From Sesamum alatum (Eukaryota > Streptophyta > Magnoliopsida > Lamiales > Pedaliaceae), in NCBI GenBank assembly GCA_034509735.1, contig JACGWO010000001.1:32739966-32803965 (forward strand): DNA of 64,000 bases. The letters run 5' to 3'. Shown here in pieces: positions 24,691 to 33,041 of the stretch. The position numbers and the translations under genes are program-made. Under the pieces are notes generated by a model. That model made no database searches and was not told the origin of the DNA. It was given only the letters and a program-made list of their open reading frames with translations. Positions within the stretch are counted from its first letter, which is position 1. Every line of letters begins with the position of its first letter.

Positions 24691-26149
24691 ACTTTGAGCT
24701 CTAAACTTCTTGGTTTTAAGTTAATAAAGGAAATGTATGCCAATGATTCTGATTTTGGGTCTATTTATTTAGCTTGTGACCCTATTGCATTTGAAAAGTT
24801 CTGTAAACATGAGGGGTACTTGTTTCGTGAAAATAAACTTTCCATCCCTAAATGTTTTATTCGGGAGATACTTGTTAGAGAGGCACACGGGGGAGGTTTA
24901 ATGGAACGCTTTGGTGTACATAAAACCATGGAAGTATTACATGAACATTTCTTTTGGCCCGGTATGCGCATTGATGTTGAGAGAATTTGTGAAAGGTGCA
25001 TAACTTGTAAATGTGCTAAATCAAAATCAAAGCCTCATGGATTGTATCAACCCTTGCCCATTCCTGGTGGACATCTCTATGGATTTTATTTTGGGTTTAC
25101 CTAGGACGAATAAATGAAGAGATTCTGTGTTGGTGGTTGTTGATAAATTTTCTAAAATGGCTCATTTCATTCCATGTCATAAAACTGATGATGCTACTCA
25201 TATTGCTGATTTGTTCTTTCGAGAAATTATGCGATTGCATGGAGTTCCAAGAACAATTGTGAGTGATAGAGATGCAAATTTTTTTAATCATTTTTGGCGT
25301 GTGTTGTGGGGTAAATTGGGGACTAAACTTTTATTTTCTACTACTTGTCATCCACAAACTGATGGACAAACTGAAGTAGTGAATAGGACCTTATCTCAAT
25401 TGCTTAGAGCTTTGATTCAAAAGAACTTGAAGAATTGGTAAGATTGTTTGCTATTTGTCGAATTTGCATATAACAGGAGTATTCATTCTGCTACTAAATT
25501 TACTCCTTTTGAAATTGTTTATGGCATCAATCCATTGACTCCACTTGATATTGTGCCTATTCCTATTGATGAGCGAATGAATCTTGATGGAAAAGGCAAG
25601 GCAGAATTGATAAAGAGGTTACATGAAATGGTAAAGCTCAATATTGAGAAGCAAACTGAACTTTATGCAAAACAAGCCAACAAAGGGCGCAAGCGAGTCA
25701 TTTTTTAGCCTGGTGATTGAGTTTGGTTGCAGTTGAGTAAAGAGAGATTTCGCGCAAAGCGCAAGTTAAAATTGCAAGCGAGGGGGGATGGTCCATTTCA
25801 AGTGATTGCAAGGATCAATGATAATGCCTACAAACTAGACCTTCCCGGTGAGTACAATGTGAGTGCTACTTTTAATGTGACTCATCTTTCTCCTGTTGAT
25901 GCAGAATCAGATTCGAGGTCGAATCCTTCTGAAGAAGAAGGGAATGATGGGGACCATCCAAAGCTTACAACTCAAAGCAAGGAAGATCCTTTGAAAATTA
26001 ATAGGGGTCCGATTACGAGGGCAAGAGCTAAGAAAATCAACCAAGTTTTGATGATTCTTATTGATGAAATCAACGAGCCAAAGCATGAGAGATCAATAGA
26101 AGGTCCAATGATGAATATTATTCAAGTAGATGGGCTAGAATGCATCTAA
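24691..26149 (+). pseudogene. pol: CRM-like integrase with CRM-type C-terminus reaching into the LTR
   Basis: Inserts the element DNA. The zinc-binding part is present (H of EAHGG, H of [14 protein letters not shown]; 24880-25010). A frameshift near 25100 separates it from the catalytic core, which shows the first Asp in VVVDKFSKM, the second in IVSDRDANF, and Glu in [12 protein letters not shown]. Stops interrupt at 25439, 25706 and 25717, at least one of them a tryptophan codon turned TGA. The last frame, 25727-26149, has GPFQVIARINDNAYKLDLPG and SATFNVTHLSP, then SRSNPSEEEGND and GPITRARAKK. This tail lies partly in the 3' LTR (from 25945). That overlap and these motifs fit the CR motif of CRM-lineage elements, and no chromodomain is seen. 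Confidence 0.9.
25931..25944 (+). other. Polypurine tract within coding sequence, CRM-like element
   Basis: GAAGAAGAAGGGAA directly precedes the 3' LTR start TGATG. It is also read in frame as part of the acidic SEEEGN segment of the integrase tail. Confidence 0.88.
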
Positions 26150-26719
26150 ATAGTTGGGCTCAAGGTTTGAAGACTTAATTTGAAGAAAAGGGGACCATAA
26201 ATTCGTCCAACCCACCAAGCCCAAAAAAAGAGTCCATTATTTTTGTCTAAATTAGTTTATTTTCAGCATTAGAAGGCCAAGAGTCATCATAGTAGTCAAA
26301 GGGTCGTTCTTGTTTTTCTAAGTCATGTTAATGTGGTCAAAAGTGTCACTTTAATGCTCCTAATGTCCCAAGGTTAGAATTAACTCTTCAGACCCTTGAG
26401 AATCCATTTGAAGCCTATAAAAGACCATGGTTAGTTTTGTAAAAATGAAACTTTGAATTAATATAAACTTTCTTCTTGTGAGGTTGAATTCTCTTTGTAG
26501 AGTTTCAATTATTTAGAACTTATCAAGATACTTGGGCAATATCTTGTTGCATTCACCATACCAAGGTTCTTGGCTGCCGATATAGCCAACGGGTCAAGGT
26601 TCTTTCATGCTCCAGGTACGATCAAACTAGATAATCGATCTGGGATTTCCGCTGCCTATTTTTATACGTTTGGTTCATGGATCACTATATCCAATAGGTC
26701 TCACGTCCTATCCTTATCA
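25945..26719 (+). repeat. CRM-like element 3' LTR
   Basis: 775 bp, TGATGGGGACC...CTTATCA, followed by GCATG. The first 205 bp are still coding (stop at 26147-26149). TATA box at 26416. Confidence 0.93.
26416..26422 (+). promoter_or_regulatory. TATA box of CRM-like 3' LTR
   Basis: TATAAAA, same position and context as in the 5' LTR. It could drive transcription into the flanking satellite. Confidence 0.65.
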
Positions 26720-27133
26720 GCATGTACCCGGACATACGATTGATTACGAAGATTCACCAAGCCCTCGATCAGGCAAAGAAAAATTGCATTAGTGTCTAAA
26801 TTTGTTAAAGGAGTTTGTCGTTGCGCAAATGTACAAAGCTGAGTCTCTGGCTCAAAAAAGTATTCTAAATGTAGTCCTAGTGCATATTTGTGTTGAATAA
26901 GATGGAGTCCTAGTTGTATAATCGAAGAGTAGCTTTAACATTGATTATTAGAGTCAATACGAACACATTTATAGCCAAAAATGAGTCATGAATCAATCAA
27001 TTATAAGGGCTAGAAACACAAGGTGTTTTCTACTATTGTGTTGAGTATTAGGCATATATCCGGACGTACGATTGATTATAAATATTCACCAAGCCCCGAT
27101 CAGGCAAAGAAAAAATTGCATCAGTGTCTAAAT
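26720..27133. repeat. Satellite array block 2
   Basis: About 1.2 monomers of the same 332-bp satellite. It picks up in phase after the CRM-like element (CATGTACCCGGACATACG) and ends inside the GTGTCTAAAT stretch, where the left LTR of Copia-E begins. Confidence 0.95.
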
Positions 27134-28017
27134 TGAAAGATTGTGGATCGTCCCGGGAAATAGCACGAATGCGGAAGCGCGGTATAAAATTAAATAACAA
27201 AAATTTAAATATGCTTTTACGTAAAATTAAAGAACACGTTCAAGGGGTGTACCCTTGAAGTTCCCGGGCGTTCGGTGTATCTCATGAATTAAAAGCATAG
27301 AAACAATCATGGAGGCCATAGGATTAAAAATAGAAGAGGGACGAAAAGTAAATCGGGACCTACCGATTGTCGTTTTCGTCTTTTAACCGGTACTCGCGTT
27401 GTTCCCCATTTTGCACCAAATCCCGTATATGAGATTCTCCAAATTGTGACACGCAATCCACCCACGTATCTTGCACGTCATGCTAGCAAACTAACAAGTA
27501 TATTGGAGAGGACGGATCAATCACACGTTATTAATTTAACGGGATTAATCCTCCTATGTTCAATTGTTCAAGAAAAAAGAACAAGAAAATAATATTCTTG
27601 AGAGAGAGAGAGAGGGCGGCTGAGAGGAGAGAGAGCACGAGAGAGTGTGTCTCTGTGTGTTGGAGTTTCGTCATATCTCTTATGGTGAGGGGCTAGGACT
27701 ATATATAGAGGAGGAGTTTAATCCTCTTCAAACTCCAACTCTAAAGAAGACTATTTTGACTAGGATTTTGACCTAGTCAAAGTCCTAGTCAATGTAGTAA
27801 TTTGACCTAGTCAAATTAATCCTAGCCATCCATCTCTCCTTTTAATCTCAACCATTAATTTAATTTAATGGAATATTTAAAACCTATTTAAATATTCCAA
27901 AGGGCAATAAATAAATATAATATAAATATTTATTCTAGGTCCATTAAATTAATTTTGTAATAAATCTAATTTATTAGATTAATCCCTTTTATCTAATAAA
28001 AGGAATTAATTCTCTCC
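27134..28017 (-). repeat. Copia-E left LTR, part 1 (family C)
   Basis: The 3' portion of a minus-strand LTR, beginning with TGAAAGATTGTGGATCGTCCCGGG. It matches the Copia-C LTR end (58440-58478). Part 2 continues at 38314 after Copia-B; total LTR is about 1.97 kb. It contains the conserved U5 hairpin near 27240-27265 and a TATA box at 27700. Confidence 0.9.
27700..27707 (-). promoter_or_regulatory. TATA box in Copia-E left LTR
   Basis: TATATATA; on the minus strand the context is CTCCTCCTCTATATATAGTCC, the counterpart of CTCCTCCTCTATATAAACCCC in the Copia-C 3' LTR (57895). Confidence 0.65.
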
Positions 28018-30215
28018 TGTTAGAATAGGGTGACCGGAAAGCCAATTAGATTGGTCTTGATGTAATCTATTTCTGACAATGTCATTGTAATTGTAATATT
28101 CTTATATGAATAAAGTGAGTATTCATGTTTGGCAGTTCCATTTGTTGTGCTCGCTATTTATGTTTATTCCATTTAACATCACAACAAAGCCCACAGGCCA
28201 AACGAACAACCCATGTAGTTGGGTTGCGCATTGGATGGCAGCTATGAAACTAACTTCTAAGGGTTAGGTCTGAAACGTTCCAAGTCGAGGACCTTGAGAC
28301 AGGGCATCAAGAGTCCTATACAGACTTGCACTAATGATTGCATTAATTAGATGAGTGCCGTGTTTCATCGGCGACAGACGTTGGACGTCTATGCAATATT
28401 AGTGGGTTAGTTGACAAGGATGTCAACTGACTGAACTGACTCGCGGGAATCGTCATATGGAAGCCTTGGAGGCTTGGTCGGTATGACTGGCATTCCCAGC
28501 TCCGATAGTACGAGATTAGTCCTCGGACTTGAGGAATCATGGCAGTCACATGCATATGATGGCTGTATCTAGCTGGCAAGAGATGTCAGTATCTGGGATA
28601 CGTTCATCATAAGCCTTATACAGTGCAGTCGGAATATGTATTGAGGACGGTGGATTCCAAGATAGGATCCGTCACCTGTCAGTATATGACAGTCGAGTCT
28701 CCTATGCGCTCTGAGACAGTTTAAACTCTTATAAGTCTGTGGCCACAGCGATTGGTCGAGTAGGGGATGGTTTCCTACGTCGATCGATAGAGTAAACGTG
28801 CCTCGAGTTACTGAGCTTAGTTGTCTAGTCCAGGATGGGAACCGACGCCCAATTCCATACCCTAGACTTAGACCGGGAGACGGATGATGGAAGGACCGAC
28901 TTGTATGGAACTCGGGAGCCTAAATGTTCACGCCAACATTCACCTAGTCTCTAGTGCCATGGACCGTTGCTAGACGGCCACCCATGGTGACGGGCGTTTT
29001 TCTGATTAATGGTTAATCGGAAAAACAATTAATTAAATTGGATTTAATTGATCAATTGTGTTGGACACAAGCCCAAGTCTAGCTGAGGGTGAACTTAATG
29101 AGTCACACACAAATCACTTTGGATTTGGCGGAGTTAATTTGGAATTAATTCTAGAAGAAGCGAATAAATTTAATCAAATTAAATTTATTCAAGAGAGAAA
29201 ATAAATGATTGGATCATTTATTTAGAAATCCATTTGATGGATGGTCCAAGAATTAATTAATTGGATTAGTTAATTGTTTTGGCTAGAATAGTTGATTGGA
29301 TCAATTATTCTTAATTTGGACTTATGTTTATTTAATTGGATTAAATAAATAATTGGGATTCAATTGGATTGAAATTAATTAGATTAATTAATGCCCAATG
29401 GATACATGTTTGGACTTTATTTAATTTGATTAAATACAAGTCCAAAAACCATGAAGGTCCAAGTCCATTTTTTCATGCAAGTTGAAGCTAGTTAAGGAGG
29501 AGTTTCAACTCTTCCACATATGAACATGATGAGCACGAAAATTTGCTGATTTGTGGGTGGTTTTCTCTTGCTATCATGTGTAGTGAATGTGCTAGAAATG
29601 TGTGTATGTGGAAGTTGCCTTGGAGGTTACTTATGTAGGTGGTTTTTGAACACTACATTCTACATACACAAAACTACTTTGCTAGACACAATTCACTTAA
29701 CTTGCTTCACTTTTTGCTGGAGTTTTTAGCCAAATACTCTCTGAAAATTCTCTCTTTTAGTGTTCATACTTCTTAGAGAAGATTGAACAAAAACATTCCA
29801 AGGTACACTAATCGATAGTGCTTTCTTTGGAATTGTTTCTTCTTCTTTGTTTCCAATTTCTATCTAGCAATAGAGTAGAAATAAATCCATAGTGTGGTGT
29901 GGAACGCATTAGAGGAGTTCTACGTTGAGCTCTCAAGTGGACGAACGAAGAAAGAAAAGAAAGGAACAACGCACGAACCCGTTCTACATAAACGAACAAA
30001 GGTTGGTTTCCTTTTTACATTTTTGTATAACTTTCTTCTTCTCCTTTTAAGCCACATGTCCAGCATGTTTTATTTTGTTTGTTTATGCTTTGACATACAC
30101 CGAACGCCCGGGAACTTCAAAGGGAACACCCCTTTGAATCAGGTTTAAATTATGTCTTAAATTTACGTTTTTTTACGCTTCCGTTGCGTTCCCGGGCCGT
30201 ACCCCGATTCTTTCA
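28018..30215 (+). repeat. Copia-B 5' LTR
   Basis: 2198 bp, TGTTAGAATAGGG...GATTCTTTCA. Conserved U3 block at 28921-28995 and conserved two-stem U5 fold at 30106-30197. Confidence 0.95.
30106..30197 (+). other. Conserved two-stem RNA fold near LTR 3' end (Copia-B copy)
   Basis: Outer stem GCCCGGGAAC (30106-30115) pairs exactly with GTTCCCGGGC (30188-30197). Directly inside it, TTCAAAGGG (30116-30124), loop AACAC, and CCCTTTGAA (30130-30138) form a 9-bp hairpin. Counterparts with compensating changes exist in the other LTR families. It would be part of the transcript end and start just upstream of the primer site. Confidence 0.75.
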
Positions 30216-30216
30216 G

Positions 30217-30228
30217 TGGTATCAGAGC
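30217..30228 (+). other. Primer binding site, Copia-B
   Basis: TGGTATCAGAGC, one base after the LTR end. Initiator Met tRNA type. Confidence 0.93.
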
Positions 30229-32174
30229 CCGGTTCGGTGTTGTGGCTTTAAGGATTTACATGTTATAATGTGTTAAGCATGTTGAACGTGTTTAAAATGC
30301 TTTTGGAAAGCATGTTTTACGGTTTTTTCTAGCATGATTATATGTATGAAAATATATGTTAATTTTGCTTTTGAAATTATGGATATCTATGCATTTTATG
30401 AGAATTTGATTTTCTGTAAATGCATATTTATATTTCAGTTTTACAGCAGATATAAAAAAAATAAAAAATAAAAAAAAATTGGAAAACGTTCAGCAGCCGT
30501 CTGCTTGCTGCTGCCTGCCGGCCGGTCAATGGGCCAGCAGGCGCGCGGGCAGTGGTCTGCGCGCGCCCGCTAGCCGTGCGTGCTGGCGGGCAGCGCAGGC
30601 AGGCAGCCTGCGCGCATGCGCGCGCGCGCGCGTGCGGCCGGCCGTCGGCCAGTCTGGGACGTTTGGGCCGTTTTGCATCGTTTTTCATGAAAATTTTAAT
30701 TTTCTGATTTCTGCTGTTTTCTGAATGTGAGTAATTTTGGCATATTTTAATTTTAGTTAAATTGGATTTTTCTAAAATTATTTTTGAGGCCTTAGATTAT
30801 TTTGGAAATGGTTTCCAAACTAAAATGGTTTATACATTGGATGTATGGGTGATATCCATTTTTTTCAATTGCATTATTAATATATTATTTTCTGCACTTA
30901 ATTATGTTTATGGTTAGATATTGGATATCTTGTTATAAATACATGGTATGTATTTATGTGTTGGCATATTTATATTTGATGTAAATGTGCTTTGTTGTTG
31001 TTGTTTATTTGATAAACAATAAGGATGATCACTAGCCCTTTTTAGCCTATGTATGGTTTAATTTATTGTTGGGTGAGGCCTGCGTGCCTGTTTGTTTTTC
31101 TTCTGTCTATCGTTTTTTAGCCTTGGAATAATAAGGCTTTCTTCCTCTCTATTAATGTACTCCCCCCGACTTATGATTGGGGTTTCTTTTAAGTTGTAAT
31201 GAGAGCAGATTAGATTGTGAGGATTTAATTTATTAATTGTAAGCTTCCAAGGAGATGAAGGTCTGGTGGATGGAGCCCATGATGGAAGGTCAAGAAGAAC
31301 AAAGGAGGAATTTTTACAAGGCCCCATTAGAATGATAATGGGATGTAAATATTGTAATAGTGTAGGTCTACCCTAGTTTGACCATAGATCCACTGCGGGC
31401 TCAGTGGATCACTTAGGAATGGGCTTGTGATCATCCTAACAGGGGCGTGCTAGGCTTACTTTGCATGTGTTTAAGTTTTTTATGCTTTGATGTATGGTGT
31501 GTTTGGAATGCATCTTATTACATTATATGTATAAATCTTGAGCATGCAAAATACTAACAATGATGAGGTCTCGGTCTTAATAAAATGATGAACTCTCACT
31601 TGGATGGTCCAAGTAAATATTAGGCCCAAAATGGAATTAAATCAAATGGTTTGATTATTCCAAGCCTTCCATCTGTAATAATGTAATGAGGAAGCTACTT
31701 TCCTCTAAAGCGTGGTCTCACGAGTCGTGGCACGTTTTGGAATGAAAGAAAGCTGCATTATTGTTACGAACAAAGGAATATGCTCTTGTTTCCCTGTCTC
31801 ACGAGTCGTGGGGGGCGACAGTTTGAGATATGATTTGGTTATGGGTCGGGCCTAACGCCGAAGTAACATGATTCGCTTGGAGTCCTCGGAATCATGTGAA
31901 AGAGGTGAGGCAAAATATCTTGGGAATCTCATTGGATGAGAATGGTATTGGATACCTCCCACAAAGCTTTTTCTATGTGAATCGTAAAAAGCGGGGCATG
32001 GAGAATTGTGTTTGTGGATCCCAAGCCCACTAGGAAATGGTTTCCCGAAACCCCACTTGAGAGTGGTGGGCTTTCGTAGCAATAGTGGGAGGGTTAATGA
32101 CTAAAGACCATGTCATAAACTTGAATTAATATTACAATTCGTTCGCTAATTTCTGCTTTACATTTTGAATGTAG
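30229..32174 (+). other. Copia-B leader (1.95 kb)
   Basis: No credible ORF. Contents in order: GC-rich block 30490-30655; left arm of the long-range stem 31023-31038 and right arm 31421-31436 (15 of 16 bases pair); hairpin 31387-31410 (GATCCACTG, CGGGCT, CAGTGGATC); paired TCTCACGAGTCGTGG at 31716-31730 and 31797-31811, 81 bp apart. Gag starts 363 bp after the second motif. Confidence 0.8.
31023..31436 (+). other. Leader RNA domain closed by a long-range stem (Copia-B copy)
   Basis: GGATGATCACTAGCCC at the left end and GGGCTTGTGATCATCC at the right end pair over 16 positions with one mismatch, enclosing about 380 nt. The domain includes the 9-bp GATCCACTG hairpin just before its right arm. 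Confidence 0.65.
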
Positions 32175-33041
32175 ATGTCTAAGAACCCGTTATCTATGAT
32201 TATGGAGACTAATAAGTTTAATGGAACGAACTACAACGATTGGCTACGTAATCTGAGGATTGTCCTCGATTATGAAAACCAGGCTTATGTTCTGGATAAG
32301 CCATTTCCCGTAACCTTGCCGGAAGGTTCCTCGCCAGAAGAGCATTTGACGTTCGAAAAATGGCATGAGGATGACCGCAAGGTACGCAGCATCATACTGG
32401 CATCCATGACCAACGAGATCCAGAAGCAGTATGATAGGCTGGACCATGCCAACGCGATAATGCTCCACTTACAGGATATGTATGCGGTTCCGGATAGGCA
32501 TATTAGATATGCCGCCACAAAAGCATTTTTCGGCACCAAGATGACTGAAGGATCCTCTATACATGAACATGGGATCAAGATGCTTTCCCTTGTGCAAAAA
32601 CTCGAGGATCTCAAAGTTGGGCTTGATAATGATACATATATAGATGTGATCCTACAATCTCTTCCTCCCTCTTACGACCCTTTTGTCGTGAATTACAACA
32701 TGAATGGGCTTGAGAAGTCCATACACGAGTTGATTAACATGTTGACCCAGTTCGAAGCAATGACCAAAAGGTCTGCGCCGGCGATACTGGTTGGGGAGGC
32801 ATCGACCTCTAAGGCGAAAGGCAAGAGGGCCGGACGCTGGAAGAGGAAGAAGGGAAAGACAAAAGCCGCTGCTAGCGCTCAGAGCGCTCCTGTTGCCCCA
32901 GTGGGGATGGGCAAAGGAAAGGGAAAGGTTGGACCGCAGCAATCGAGGGCAAATAATGTTTGCATGTATTGCCATGGAAGAGGGCATTGGAAGAGGGACT
33001 GCCCCAAGCTCCTCTCCAATCAAGGTATATTTTGTTATTGA
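32175..33041 (+). CDS. gag: Copia-B Gag, intact ORF
   Basis: 288 codons; forms the virus-like particle that packages the element RNA. The start ATG encodes MSKNPLSMIMETNKFNG, shared with the other copia gags here. It is followed by NYNDWLRNLRIVLDYENQAY, the retrotransposon gag core, then NEIQKQYDRLD and PPSYDPFVVNYNMN. A lysine/arginine-rich linker (residues about 215-260) leads to one CCHC knuckle, CMYC-X4-H-X4-C, near residue 265-280. One extra base near 33020 ends the frame at GIFCY instead of continuing into protease as in the family's single gag-pol frame. The Gag itself looks complete and could work in trans. Confidence 0.88.
   Translation: MSKNPLSMIMETNKFNGTNYNDWLRNLRIVLDYENQAYVLDKPFPVTLPEGSSPEEHLTFEKWHEDDRKVRSIILASMTNEIQKQYDRLDHANAIMLHLQDMYAVPDRHIRYAATKAFFGTKMTEGSSIHEHGIKMLSLVQKLEDLKVGLDNDTYIDVILQSLPPSYDPFVVNYNMNGLEKSIHELINMLTQFEAMTKRSAPAILVGEASTSKAKGKRAGRWKRKKGKTKAAASAQSAPVAPVGMGKGKGKVGPQQSRANNVCMYCHGRGHWKRDCPKLLSNQGIFCY

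Larger units (their letters stand above)
8683..26719 (+). mobile_element. Ty3/gypsy chromovirus, CRM-like, carrying nested Copia-A
   Basis: Complete LTR to LTR. The 5-bp target duplication GCATG lies at 8678-8682 and 26720-26724, and satellite sequence flanks both sides in phase. LTRs begin TGATG and end CTTATCA or CATATCA. The order is LTR, Met-tRNA primer site, leader, gag, protease, RT, RNase H, integrase, polypurine tract, LTR, which is the Ty3/gypsy order. Without the nested copia element it is about 6.4 kb. The pol frame runs through the polypurine tract into the 3' LTR and encodes a C-terminus of the kind known from CRM elements instead of a classical chromodomain. The two LTRs look about 94% identical by eye, so it is not recent, and pol carries several stops and frameshifts. 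Confidence 0.93.
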
